Shown here in pieces: positions 14,717 to 21,567 of a stretch of 33,936 bases of DNA. The notes under the pieces were generated by a model, which saw only the letters and a program-made list of their open reading frames with translations, did no database searches and was not told the origin of the DNA. The stretch comes from a virus: positions 1 through 33,936 of the IMG/VR virus record IMGVR_UViG_3300032214_000369, one strand, 5' to 3'. A program made the translations under genes and the position numbers. Each line of letters opens with the position of its first letter. Positions within the stretch are counted from its first letter, which is position 1.

Positions 14717-14857
14717 AAGTGCCCCGTCTGCAATTCGATCTTTGCTGCAAGCCTTGGCGACCTCGCCAGGGAGATGGGGCGCAGCACGTCAAAATCAAAG
14801 GCTGCCGCCGCTCGCCGCAACGGCAAGAAAGGTGGACGGCCGAGGAAGAAACAATGA
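14714..14857 (+). CDS. 47-residue basic protein with CxxC and AT-hook-like tail
   Basis: The frame encodes 47 residues. It starts MKCPVCNSIFAASLGDLAREMG with a Cys-x-x-Cys pair (residues 3 and 6) and ends in a basic stretch AARRNGKKGGRPRKKQ, which includes GGRPRKK, an AT-hook-like core. The stop overlaps the ATG of the next gene (ATGA), supporting real translation. The role may be DNA binding, for instance as a small regulator of the early region, or a zinc-binding protein if it dimerises. No ribosome binding site is seen; the leader is AACCCGACG and is held in a hairpin. The family is not one I can name. Confidence 0.65.
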   Translation: MKCPVCNSIFAASLGDLAREMGRSTSKSKAAAARRNGKKGGRPRKKQ

Positions 14858-15933
14858 CTGACGAGACAATGCCCGTCGAGATCGTCCAAAACGACGCCCT
14901 CGCTTCTATCGAACGCGCCCAGGTGGACGTTCAGATCTCCACCGCCCGCAAGTACCCGCGCACCTTGTCGAAGGTAAAAGAAAGGATGCTGTCCTTTGCC
15001 ACGCTCGACGAGGAGACCGCATCATCGTGCTTCTACACGTTGCCCGCCCGCCGGGGTGGGGACGACAAGCCGATCCAGGGGCCCTCGGTCCGCATGGCGG
15101 AGATCGCGCTCGCCAGCTATCAGCACGTCAAAGCGGGTTCCCGCATCATCGCAGACGACGGAAAGTTCCTCACCGCCCAGGCCGTCGTCCACGACCTGGA
15201 AAACAACGTGGCGGTCTCCATCGAGGTCCGCCGTCGGGTCACCTCAAAGTCCGGTTCCAGATACTCCGACGACATGATCGCGGTGACCGGCAACGCGGCT
15301 TGCTCCATCGCTCTCCGCAACGCCGTGTTCCGGGTCGTGCCTCGGGCGCTCATCACGCCGGTCTACGAGGCCGCCAAGCGGGTGGCAGTTGGGGACGTCA
15401 AGAGCCTGACATCGAAGCGGGCGCAGATCATCGCCCGGTTGAAGCAGATGGGAGCCAAGGACACCGCCATCCTCGCGGCCGTCGGGGCTGACAAGGTCGA
15501 GGACATTGACCTGGCCAGGTTGGAAGTGCTGATCGGCCTCGGGACCGCCATCAAGGACGGGGAGATCACCCTCGAGACCGCTTTCCCAGGGGCTGCCCCG
15601 AAGGAGGAAGGTAAGCCAATCTTCAAGGACGAGCCAAAAGCCGTCGAGGCCACGCCGCCCGCCCAGGAGCCGGCAACCGCGCCATCGACGGCACCCGTCG
15701 CAACGGAACCGGCCACGGCCGCCCAGGAGCCCGCGGGGACGCCCCAGGAACGCCTCGCCGCATTGGTGACTGGTGCCGGGTTCAACCTCGAAGCCTTCAA
15801 CCGGTGGGGACTCGAAACAACTTTCCTCCATGCAGAGGTCGGCGCTTGGTCCGAAATCTCCGACGCGCTTGCCAACCGATGCCTCAAGGGCTCCCGCGGC
15901 CTCATCACTCAACTTAAGGGGGTGGCCAAGTGA
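14854..15933 (+). CDS. probable phage single-strand annealing / recombination protein
   Basis: The product has 359 residues. I chose the ATG at 14854, with GAGGAAG upstream and a 4-base overlap with the previous gene, instead of the longer frame from 14719. Residues 20-265 form a conserved core: VQISTARKYPRTLSKVKERML, SCFYTLPARRGGD, QGPSVRMAEIALASY, SRYSDDMIAVTGNAACSIALRNAVFRVVPRA and YEAAKRVAVGD. I recognise this as a widespread phage family of recombination-type proteins (RecT/Erf-like by context). The C-terminus has a disordered Pro/Ala/Glu/Thr-rich linker (about residues 255-300) before a small terminal domain. A Fe-S nuclease three genes downstream would be its partner exonuclease, as in Red-type systems. 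The biochemical activity is inferred. Confidence 0.65.
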   Translation: MTDETMPVEIVQNDALASIERAQVDVQISTARKYPRTLSKVKERMLSFATLDEETASSCFYTLPARRGGDDKPIQGPSVRMAEIALASYQHVKAGSRIIADDGKFLTAQAVVHDLENNVAVSIEVRRRVTSKSGSRYSDDMIAVTGNAACSIALRNAVFRVVPRALITPVYEAAKRVAVGDVKSLTSKRAQIIARLKQMGAKDTAILAAVGADKVEDIDLARLEVLIGLGTAIKDGEITLETAFPGAAPKEEGKPIFKDEPKAVEATPPAQEPATAPSTAPVATEPATAAQEPAGTPQERLAALVTGAGFNLEAFNRWGLETTFLHAEVGAWSEISDALANRCLKGSRGLITQLKGVAK

Positions 15934-16697
15934 ACGCCCTAGCACTCCGCAATGTCGGGTCCGTCGAGATCACCATCGCGCCCGACGCATTCACCGCCCG
16001 AGACGAGGCCGTGGCCAACGCCGCGCTTTTCTGTCGGGTCTCGAATCACCTGCAAGCCGGTGGGGCGGCCGACGCACTAAAAGCATTGAAGGCGATCACG
16101 AAGGCCGTCGAGGCATCGCGGACTGCCATCAAGGCTCCGGTGCTGGACCTAGGGAAACGCATCGACACGACGGCAAAGCAGTTCATCGCCGAGGTCGAAG
16201 TCGAGATCACCCGACTGACCGGACTTCTGACCGCCTACGAGGTCGAGCAACGCCGCATCGCCGCCGAGGAGGAGCGGAAACGCCAGGAGGAGGAACGCCG
16301 ACGCCAGGCCGAGGAGGACGCTCGCATGGCCGAGATTCGCCGCAAGGTCCATGAGGCAGCCCAGGCCGAACTCATGGCCGACACCGAACGAAAGCGGGCC
16401 GCCGCCGAAGCGCAACGAATCGCCGCCGAACAGGCCGCAGCCGCAGAACAAGCCGCCGCGGCAGAGCGCCAAGCAAACGCCCCGGCAATCGTCGAGGCCC
16501 CGAAGGTCGCCGGGACCGTGGTCCGCGAGGACTGGACGTTCGAGGTGACCGACCTCCGAGCATTCGCCCAGGCCCACCCGGAATTGGTCGAGATAACCGT
16601 CCGCCGGGCCGACGTGTTGAAGATGATCCGGGGGGGGTGCCGGCAGTTGGCCCACGCCCGCATCTACACCGAGACGAAAGTGGGGGTGCGCCTGTGA
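15930..16697 (+). CDS. coiled-coil protein of the recombination operon
   Basis: The product has 255 residues. The GTG start overlaps the upstream stop. Residues 1-95 are a helical domain (NAALFCRVSNHLQAGGAADALKALKAITKAVEASRTAIKAPVLDLGKRID). Residues about 95-195 are an unbroken charged coiled coil dominated by Ala, Glu, Arg and Gln (EEERKRQEEERRRQAEED...). The C-terminal 60 residues form a compact domain (VVREDWTFEVTDLRAFAQAHPELVEITVRRADVLKMIRGG). Phage proteins of this plan (DUF1351-like) commonly lie between annealing protein and nuclease genes, which is why I place it in recombination. The function is unknown; it may organise the recombination complex. Confidence 0.6.
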   Translation: MNALALRNVGSVEITIAPDAFTARDEAVANAALFCRVSNHLQAGGAADALKALKAITKAVEASRTAIKAPVLDLGKRIDTTAKQFIAEVEVEITRLTGLLTAYEVEQRRIAAEEERKRQEEERRRQAEEDARMAEIRRKVHEAAQAELMADTERKRAAAEAQRIAAEQAAAAEQAAAAERQANAPAIVEAPKVAGTVVREDWTFEVTDLRAFAQAHPELVEITVRRADVLKMIRGGCRQLAHARIYTETKVGVRL

Positions 16698-17110
16698 ACG
16701 ACCGCATTGCAGAACTCGCCGCGCTCATAGCGGACCGCATCCCGGCTCTCATCGAGGAAGCCCGGGACCAGATCAACGAGGCCATCAACGCCGCCATGGA
16801 GGACGCCCAGGAGCGGGAAAACGGCAAGGCCGTGTTGTCGCTGGCGATCACCGCAAAGTGGGACCTCGACGGCAACGCCGTGGTCATCTCGATGCCCGTC
16901 GCTGTCCGCCGCAAGTTCGAGGTGACCGCCGCGCTCGAAGATCCAAACCAGGAACGCCTTCCTTTCGTCGAGGCAGTGGAGGATCGAGACGGTGATCCGA
17001 TGCCGCCAAAAATGGGGAAGGCTGTCGGGCTTATGGTTCAACGACTCAAGGCTCAAGGATTCAAGGTGACGGAAAACGCCGCGCTCAAGACTGGGGGTGC
17101 CCATGAGTGA
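16694..17110 (+). CDS. hypothetical protein between recombination genes
   Basis: The product has 138 residues. I chose the GTG at 16694 because it overlaps the previous stop and has a GGGGG run before it. The N-terminal half is helical (IAELAALIADRIPALIEEARDQINEAINAAMEDAQ), and the middle is a strand pair, LSLAITAKWDLDGNAVVISMPVAVRRKFEV, followed by acidic EDPNQERLPF. I do not recognise the family. A helix followed by two strands could suit a small nucleic-acid associated protein. Its place in the operon suggests a role with the annealing protein or the nuclease. Confidence 0.6.
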   Translation: MNDRIAELAALIADRIPALIEEARDQINEAINAAMEDAQERENGKAVLSLAITAKWDLDGNAVVISMPVAVRRKFEVTAALEDPNQERLPFVEAVEDRDGDPMPPKMGKAVGLMVQRLKAQGFKVTENAALKTGGAHE

Positions 17111-18194
17111 CGAACGCCACGGACTCCCGTCCGCATCATCCGCGCACCGGTACGCACTCTGCCCAGGGTCGTTCCTGCTCGAGCAGTCAATCCAACGCCT
17201 TGACGTCACCGGACCCGACGCGCAGGTCGGAAACCGCATCCACGGCTATCTGGCCGGGGAAGGGATCGCACTCAACGAGGAGGAGGCCAAGCTGGCCATC
17301 AACTGCCGTCTCCAGGAGGTCGAGCTTGCCAAGGCCGTCTTCCCGTTCCAGGACCGCCTCCAGCGCATGCGGGAAAAACGTCTGTGGGAGTACGACGCCG
17401 ACTTCTCAAGGTCATGGTCTGGAAAGCCGGACGTGGTCTACCATGACGGAACCCGGGCACTGGTCATCGACTACAAGACCGGACGCGGTGAGGTCCAACA
17501 CGCCACCGGCAACGTGCAGCTTCGGGCGCTCGCCGTGTTGGTCCATGTCGCCTACGGGCCGTTCGAGGAGGTGACGGTCGCCATCATTCAGCCATTGGCC
17601 GGGGAACCCACGACCTGCACCTACGGTGCCGAGGACTTGGTCCGTGCATCGACTGAGATGACCAGGCTGATGGATGACATCCGCAAGCCGGGACAACCGC
17701 GCAACCCGTCATCCGAGGCTTGCAAATATTGCAAGGCCAAGGAGGTCTGCCCCGAGGCCCGCGGGATCGTCGAGACATTGCCAACTCTGGTTCCGCGGGA
17801 CGGTCTCGAAATCGTCATGACTCCCGAGCAGATCGCGGAGTTCTTGGCGAAGGCACCGCTGGCCGAGGCCGTTATCGAATCAGTCCGCGGCAAGGCCCGC
17901 AGAATGATCGAGGCCGGCCAGGTCGTCCCGGGATGGAAACTCAAGCCCGGGTCGGTCCGCGAGACCATCACAAACCCGGAAATGGCTTTCGCTCGGTTCA
18001 TGGACGCGGGCGGGACTCAAGCCCAGTTCGTCCAAGCCATCACGGTTGCCAAGACCAAGTTCAAGGACGCCGTGAAGTCAGCCACCGGCCGAAAGGGCAA
18101 AGACCTCGACGGGTTCGTCGAGATTATGCTCGAAGGATGCACCGAGGCCAAACAGACCGCGCCGTCGTTGGTCCAGGACAAGGAGGCCGCATGA
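17103..18194 (+). CDS. PD-(D/E)XK nuclease with Cas4/AddB-like Fe-S cluster (DUF2800-like)
   Basis: The product has 363 residues. The ATG at 17103 is preferred over the GTG at 17097 because of the GGGGG run upstream and the overlap with the previous stop. Catalytic motifs: His47 in NRIHGYLAGE, Pro-Asp at 109-110 (GKPDVVYHD), Asp123-Tyr-Lys125 (VIDYKTGRGE) and Gln139. One N-terminal Cys (20, in YALCPGS) and a C-terminal cluster Cys207-x2-Cys210-x5-Cys216 (CKYCKAKEVC) reproduce the Fe-S cage of Cas4 and AddB. Such nucleases resect ends to make 3' overhangs. Together with the annealing protein it would form a phage recombinase pair. The C-terminal 140 residues are helical, of unclear role. Confidence 0.85.
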   Translation: MSDERHGLPSASSAHRYALCPGSFLLEQSIQRLDVTGPDAQVGNRIHGYLAGEGIALNEEEAKLAINCRLQEVELAKAVFPFQDRLQRMREKRLWEYDADFSRSWSGKPDVVYHDGTRALVIDYKTGRGEVQHATGNVQLRALAVLVHVAYGPFEEVTVAIIQPLAGEPTTCTYGAEDLVRASTEMTRLMDDIRKPGQPRNPSSEACKYCKAKEVCPEARGIVETLPTLVPRDGLEIVMTPEQIAEFLAKAPLAEAVIESVRGKARRMIEAGQVVPGWKLKPGSVRETITNPEMAFARFMDAGGTQAQFVQAITVAKTKFKDAVKSATGRKGKDLDGFVEIMLEGCTEAKQTAPSLVQDKEAA

Positions 18195-18646
18195 GGCCGA
18201 CCATCATGGAACCCGAAGATGCCCACCCGATGGAATTCGTCCGCGAGTTCATGCTTCGCTTCGGGCAGTCGGTTCCTCCGACCGTCTCGATGCCAGACCC
18301 GGAGACCCACAACCTTCGGTGGAGACTGATCGACGAGGAGGCCCACGAACTGCGGGACGCTACCAACCCGACGCAGTACCTCGACGCTGTCGGGGACTTG
18401 CTCTACGTGGTCTACGGGGCCGCAATCGCCGCCGGGTTCACGACCCACCAAATCGAGTCCGCGGTCTACGAAATACACCGCTCGAACATGAGCAAGTTGT
18501 GGTCCGAGGACGAACTCGGAAACGTGCCCGGGGATTCCCGAGCCCACCACGTCGGGGACGGTCGCTACATCGTCCGCCGCAACGACGGAAAGATCATCAA
18601 GAGCCCGTCCTACTCGCCGGCAAACCTTCAACCGATCATCGAATGA
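18191..18646 (+). CDS. MazG-like all-alpha NTP pyrophosphohydrolase
   Basis: The product has 151 residues and has a GGAGG ribosome binding site. The metal-binding motifs of the MazG/HisE superfamily are visible: Glu49-Glu50-x2-Glu53 (RLIDEEAHEL) and Asp65-x3-Asp69 (YLDAVGDLLYVVYGAA). The family splits NTPs or dNTPs to monophosphate and pyrophosphate. The C-terminal part (residues 96-151) has HRSNMSKLW and a beta hairpin DGRYIVRRNDGKIIKSP, a tail I associate with phage versions. In phages with modified bases such enzymes can remove the normal nucleotide from the pool, but housekeeping of the dNTP pool is an equally good explanation. Confidence 0.8.
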   Translation: MRPTIMEPEDAHPMEFVREFMLRFGQSVPPTVSMPDPETHNLRWRLIDEEAHELRDATNPTQYLDAVGDLLYVVYGAAIAAGFTTHQIESAVYEIHRSNMSKLWSEDELGNVPGDSRAHHVGDGRYIVRRNDGKIIKSPSYSPANLQPIIE

Positions 18647-18981
18647 GAAGCCTTCGAGGTGCCGGGTTCGCCCGCATTCTACACGCCGCCGAAATGCACA
18701 CTGCCGAGTCCGGCAACCCGGTGATGCTGCTGACGGTCGAGTTCGAGCAACGGACACTTGCCAAAGGGGCGCTCTACGCCCAGCGGGTGCAGTTCCGGTC
18801 CTTTGCGGCCGAGGACCACGCGCTGGTCAACCGCCTCCGGGTCGGGGTGTTTGTGTCGTTCGATGGGGACTGTGATGCCATCGCCGAAAAGAGCCCGACA
18901 GGCTGGTGGTACGCCAACCCGAGGGTCACTGGCCGAATCCTCGGCGTCTACGATCCAGACCAGGAGGTTGTCCATGGCTGA
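18643..18981 (+). CDS. OB-fold-like (SSB-type) protein
   Basis: The product has 112 residues. It overlaps the previous stop by ATGA. The sequence order GFARILHAAEMHTAESGNPVMLLTVEFEQ, then YAQRVQFRSFAAEDHALVNRLRVGVFVSFDGDCD, then WYANPRVTGRILGVYD follows the strand pattern of bacterial SSB OB-folds: a first strand with Arg, a loop with Ser-Gly-Asn, a central strand pair, and an ending strand. It lacks the acidic DDDxPF tail. It lies between the NTP pyrophosphohydrolase and RusA. I infer a single-strand binding or related role; no close family is certain. Confidence 0.55.
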   Translation: MRSLRGAGFARILHAAEMHTAESGNPVMLLTVEFEQRTLAKGALYAQRVQFRSFAAEDHALVNRLRVGVFVSFDGDCDAIAEKSPTGWWYANPRVTGRILGVYDPDQEVVHG

Positions 18982-19444
18982 TATCCTCCAGTTTCTCGTC
19001 GTGGGCCACCCAAAGGCCCAACCGCGGGTCAAGGCGTTCCGCAGGGGCAACCACGCGGGCGTCTACGATCCAGGCACCGCGGACGCGTGGAAACTCGCCG
19101 TTGGTGCCACCGCAAAAGCCAACTGGAACCGGGTGCAGTTCATCGGGCCATTGCGCCTTGTCCTCGGATTCTTCATGCCGAGGCCCAAGGCCCACCTGAA
19201 CCGACACGGGGACCTCAAACCGACCGCTCCGGTCTGGCATGAGTCCAAGCCCGACCTCGACAACCTCGCCAAGGCCGTCATGGACGCGCTCACCCAACTC
19301 CAGGTCTGGCGCGACGATTCACAGGTCGTCCAACTGGAGGTCTCCAAGGCCTACGGAGCCCGTGCGGGCTGCATCGTCATCCTCGGGCCGGCATCATCGC
19401 CGGATCCGCTCTTGCGCCTGGACATGGGGCGCTTCATCGACTGA
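18974..19444 (+). CDS. rusA: RusA-family Holliday junction resolvase
   Basis: The product has 156 residues. The start at ATG 18974 has an AGGAGG site seven bases upstream. The family motif is clear: SKPDLDNLAKAVMDAL with Asp94 and Asp96, followed by WRDDSQVV with Asp115, which together coordinate the metal, as do the three catalytic Asp residues of E. coli RusA. An N-terminal strand with HPKAQPRVK and a Gly/Arg loop fits substrate binding. RusA dimers cut four-way junctions, here probably resolving branched recombination intermediates before packaging. Length is close to that of the family (about 120) plus a C-terminal extension, residues 135-156. Confidence 0.9.
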   Translation: MADILQFLVVGHPKAQPRVKAFRRGNHAGVYDPGTADAWKLAVGATAKANWNRVQFIGPLRLVLGFFMPRPKAHLNRHGDLKPTAPVWHESKPDLDNLAKAVMDALTQLQVWRDDSQVVQLEVSKAYGARAGCIVILGPASSPDPLLRLDMGRFID

Positions 19445-19576
19445 CAGCACGGGGGCCGCGCATCCGAAACACGCGGGCAAAATCTTTTTGAAAAAGTTCT
19501 TCCCATATGCGGCTTCCTCGTTAAATTAGGCGCATCGAAGGCAACGAAGCCTGCGAAAAACAGAACGAATCGAATC
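19445..19576 (+). promoter_or_regulatory. intergenic region with possible promoter and weak terminator
   Basis: This 132-base gap is among the few in the window and contains AT-rich DNA. A CCGCG (19456-19460) and CGCGG (19472-19476) pair can form a short stem, followed by a T5 run at 19485-19489, a weak terminator for the upstream operon. Further on, TTCCCA, 16 bases, then TAAATT gives a poor sigma-70 style match upstream of the gene at 19577, and TTGAAA lies 27 bases before it. No strong candidate is visible. A fresh transcription start here is plausible but unproven. Confidence 0.3.
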
Positions 19577-19885
19577 ATGAACAACGCCAAGAAAATCACC
19601 CTCACCACGATCAAGTCCTTCATCCGCAAGTCCGGCGAGCAACTGCACTTCGTCAAGCGCACCGCGTTCGACGGGATGCAGGACATGGTCTGCGCCACCG
19701 GCAACAAGGAGTTGGTGAAGGCGATCCGCTGCGAAGAGAAAAGCCACAACCACGGAGTGACCGGGGCCTGGTTCGTCGGATCGAGCCGGGATTACTTCCA
19801 GCCCTACAACGACGGGAAGTTCCAGGGCTTCAAGGTTTCCAACTGCTGCGGAGAGTTCATCCTGGCGGTTCCTGTCGCCGGCTAA
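19577..19885 (+). CDS. hypothetical protein with conserved FIRKS-type N-terminus
   Basis: The product has 102 residues. It begins MNNAKKITLTTIKSFIRKSGEQLHFVKRTAFDGMQD, has Cys at residue 39, a central basic/His stretch SHNHGVTGAWFVGSSRDYF, and ends in GFKVSNCCGEFILAVPV with adjacent Cys. The FIRK...L-x-FVK...FDGM pattern gives a loose recollection of small proteins in phages and mobile elements, but no function is known to me. It is not overlapped by its neighbours, with gaps of 132 and 52 bases on either side, so it may have its own promoter. Confidence 0.6.
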   Translation: MNNAKKITLTTIKSFIRKSGEQLHFVKRTAFDGMQDMVCATGNKELVKAIRCEEKSHNHGVTGAWFVGSSRDYFQPYNDGKFQGFKVSNCCGEFILAVPVAG

Positions 19886-19937
19886 ATCGACAACCAGGGG
19901 CGCGACTGGCCAACGCGCACACTTCAACACTGACCGA

Positions 19938-20198
19938 ATGATTCCTATGATTACCGTCCAACTTCCGACCGATCCCGCCTACTGGAGTTGCTTTTGGGGC
20001 AGCGACTACGAGGAAGGGGTCGCCCGCGCCAACGACAACCTCGAAGCCATGATTCGCAGAGAGTTTGCTGACGCGCCGTTTGAGATCCGTTTTGAGCGCA
20101 CGGCCACTCCAGCGCCCCGCGGGGTCCTTGGACACGACGAGGAGGCTGTCGAAGCCGTCTTCGAGTTCATCGCCACCAACTGGACCAACGCCCTTTGA
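19938..20198 (+). CDS. hypothetical protein, acidic/aromatic
   Basis: The product has 86 residues. It starts at 19938 (or at 19947, giving MITVQLPTD). It reads DPAYWSCFWGSDYEEGVARANDNLEAMIRREFADAPFEIRFERTATP and ends with an acidic helix DEEAVEAVFEFIATNW. The alternation of strand-like ITVQLPT and helix suggests a small alpha/beta domain. The preceding 52-base gap carries no clear ribosome binding site. I do not recognise it; it is followed four bases later by the lysozyme-like gene. Confidence 0.5.
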   Translation: MIPMITVQLPTDPAYWSCFWGSDYEEGVARANDNLEAMIRREFADAPFEIRFERTATPAPRGVLGHDEEAVEAVFEFIATNWTNAL

Positions 20199-20202
20199 TC
20201 CC

Positions 20203-20547
20203 ATGAACCTGACCAACCTCATCACCGCACTCATCGCCGTCGAAAGCAGCGGGAACGACCAGGCCATCGGTGACCAAGGCCGCGCACTCGGGGCGCTCCA
20301 GATTCACCGGGGAGTCGTCTTGGACGTCAACCGATTCACCGGATCCAGGCACCGCTGGGAGGACATGACCAACCGGGCGCTGGCCCGTAAAGTCTGCCAG
20401 GCCTACCTCGAACGCTACGCCCGCGGGGCGACCGCCGAACAGGCCGCCCGACGTTGGAACGGTGGACCCCGGGGCGACCAAAAGCCCGCCACGTTGGACT
20501 ACTGGCGGAAGGTCGAGAAGCAACTCGCCAAGGATTCCAAGCCGTGA
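20203..20547 (+). CDS. lytic transglycosylase / lysozyme-like protein
   Basis: The product has 114 residues. The core ALIAVESSGNDQAIGDQGRALGALQIHRGVVLDVNRFTG has the lysozyme-superfamily plan: catalytic Glu14 in a helix end (VESSGND), then a Gly-rich hairpin with G-x-L-G-x-L-Q-I. Near the end come ARRWNGGPRG (about residues 82-91) and an Arg/Lys-rich tail. It cleaves peptidoglycan glycan strands. There is no signal peptide, so it needs a holin or remains in the cell until lysis. It sits far from the small membrane genes at 5340-6037, in the early/middle region. It may be the endolysin or a remodelling enzyme. Confidence 0.75.
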   Translation: MNLTNLITALIAVESSGNDQAIGDQGRALGALQIHRGVVLDVNRFTGSRHRWEDMTNRALARKVCQAYLERYARGATAEQAARRWNGGPRGDQKPATLDYWRKVEKQLAKDSKP

Positions 20548-20741
20548 AACTCCACGAACTGCCGCCGGATCACCGACTCCGCAACGTGCCGATCCAATCC
20601 ATCGAGGGGCTCCGCATCCACTGCCGAAAAACCACCTACAAGGCCAAGCCGGCCACTTGGAAGATCGGCCGCGAGACGTTCAACCGCCTCGGGGAGACCT
20701 GGCGGGTCAACTTTGACTTCGTGGTGGAGGTGCCAAATTGA
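20544..20741 (+). CDS. small hypothetical protein
   Basis: The frame encodes 65 residues from the GTG at 20544, overlapping the lysozyme stop. It is basic and strand-rich: KLHELPPDHRLRNVPIQSIEGLRIHCRKTTYKAKPATWKIG and then WRVNFDFVVEVPN. One Cys at about residue 27. No family recognised. Its coupling to the lysozyme gene suggests joint translation. Confidence 0.55.
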   Translation: MKLHELPPDHRLRNVPIQSIEGLRIHCRKTTYKAKPATWKIGRETFNRLGETWRVNFDFVVEVPN

Positions 20742-21094
20742 AAGCGACGACCGAACAACTCGTCTCGGCGCTGCGGGTGTTGTCCGTCGAGATCCACTCC
20801 GAGGACGGGGTCGCAAACGCCGTCGTGGCCGAGGCCGCCGAGCGCCTGACGCTGATGGCCAACCTGGTCGCCCGACACGTCCAGGAGACCAAGGACGACG
20901 TCGAGCAGATGAACACGGCCTCCCAACAAATGGTCGCCGCGGCCGAGAAGATCCGGGAACTCCGCGAGCGCATCGGGCGACTGGAAAACATCATCTCAAG
21001 AGCTTCCACGGCATTCTTCAAGGATGGATCGGACAAGGTTGCTGCTGTCGCAATGCTGATGATTCTGGACGAAGCCAAGGAGGCCAAGCCGTGA
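20738..21094 (+). CDS. coiled-coil hypothetical protein
   Basis: The product has 118 residues. The TTG at 20738 overlaps the upstream stop (TTGA) and has GGAGG eight bases before it, which decides the start. It is helical throughout: LVSALRVLSVEIHSEDGVANAVVAEAAERLTLMANLVARHVQ, then a heptad coiled coil EQMNTASQQMVAAAEKIRELRERIGRLENII and an Ala/Val/Met helix. No enzymatic motif. It may be a structural or adaptor component of the early operon. I do not recognise it. Confidence 0.55.
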   Translation: MKATTEQLVSALRVLSVEIHSEDGVANAVVAEAAERLTLMANLVARHVQETKDDVEQMNTASQQMVAAAEKIRELRERIGRLENIISRASTAFFKDGSDKVAAVAMLMILDEAKEAKP

Positions 21095-21249
21095 GCAGTT
21101 CAAGGGTCCGACGCATCCTGTCCGACGGAATCGACGCCCCGGGTCTGACCAAGGCCCAAGCCGGGGAGATCGCCCGGCACGTTCGGAAGATCCGCGTGGC
21201 CGACGGGCCCACCCACTTCACCCGGAAGAAACGAAAGGGCACCAAGTGA
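21091..21249 (+). CDS. small basic hypothetical protein
   Basis: The frame encodes 52 residues and overlaps both neighbours by GTGA. It reads SSSRVRRILSDGIDAPGLTKAQAGEIARHVRKIRVADG and ends in FTRKKRKGTK. The middle helix with Lys-Ala-Gln-Ala-Gly-Glu-Ile-Ala-Arg could be a short DNA-binding helix, and the tail is strongly basic. The reading frame is supported only by the coupling and by composition. The function is unknown. Confidence 0.5.
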   Translation: MSSSRVRRILSDGIDAPGLTKAQAGEIARHVRKIRVADGPTHFTRKKRKGTK

Positions 21250-21494
21250 AGGCACCGCTGACCGCCGACCAGGTCGCCAGACTCTTGGGTGAGCAACCCG
21301 TCCAGGCCAAGCCATCCAAGAAGCTCACCCACGGGGTGTTGCTCAACCCGCCGCTGCCCGACGACTCCGTCCGAGACATCCGCCGCCGTTGGACTGCAGG
21401 GGAGCGCCTCAAGGTCATCGCCGCAGACCACAACGTCACCCAAGCCGCGGTCTCGCTCATCGGGTCCGGCCAGCGTCGAAAGGACGTTCCGTGA
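21246..21494 (+). CDS. helix-turn-helix protein, small
   Basis: The product has 82 residues from GTG 21246. Residues about 40-80 (DDSVRDIRRRWTAGERLKVIAADHNVTQAAVSLIGSGQRRKDVP) have the spacing of a helix-turn-helix of the resolvase/homing type: a first helix, a Val-x-Gln-Ala-Ala-Val-Ser recognition helix and a basic tail. It could bind DNA near the early genes. The N-terminal 35 residues are Lys/Pro-rich. It may be a regulator or part of a split endonuclease; no nuclease motif is present. Confidence 0.6.
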   Translation: MKAPLTADQVARLLGEQPVQAKPSKKLTHGVLLNPPLPDDSVRDIRRRWTAGERLKVIAADHNVTQAAVSLIGSGQRRKDVP

Positions 21495-21567
21495 GCCCAT
21501 GCTCGCCCGCTTGTCACCGCGGGCTTGTACCGAAGCGCGGTTTCTGTTCCACGGGACCGCATCGTGA
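21491..21567 (+). other. ambiguous 77-base junction (possible tiny gene)
   Basis: Two readings compete before the metallophosphatase. In frame 1 an ATG at 21499 gives 22 residues (MLARLSPRACTEARFLFHGTAS) ending in TGA 21565-21567, which overlaps the GTG 21564 of the next gene. In frame 2 a GTG at 21491 overlaps the previous stop and starts with four Cys in MSPCSPACHRGLVPKRGFC and HREC, a zinc-ribbon-like beginning, but the frame runs on to 21769 inside the phosphatase. The second would need a lost stop or frameshift to be a small zinc protein. I cannot decide between them. Confidence 0.25.

Noticed and set aside
14719-15933. Extended N-terminus of the annealing-type protein
   Set aside because: The extra 45 residues are Arg/Cys/Gln-rich shadow of the 47-residue gene in another frame. 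ATG 14854 has a GAGGAAG site and ATGA overlap.
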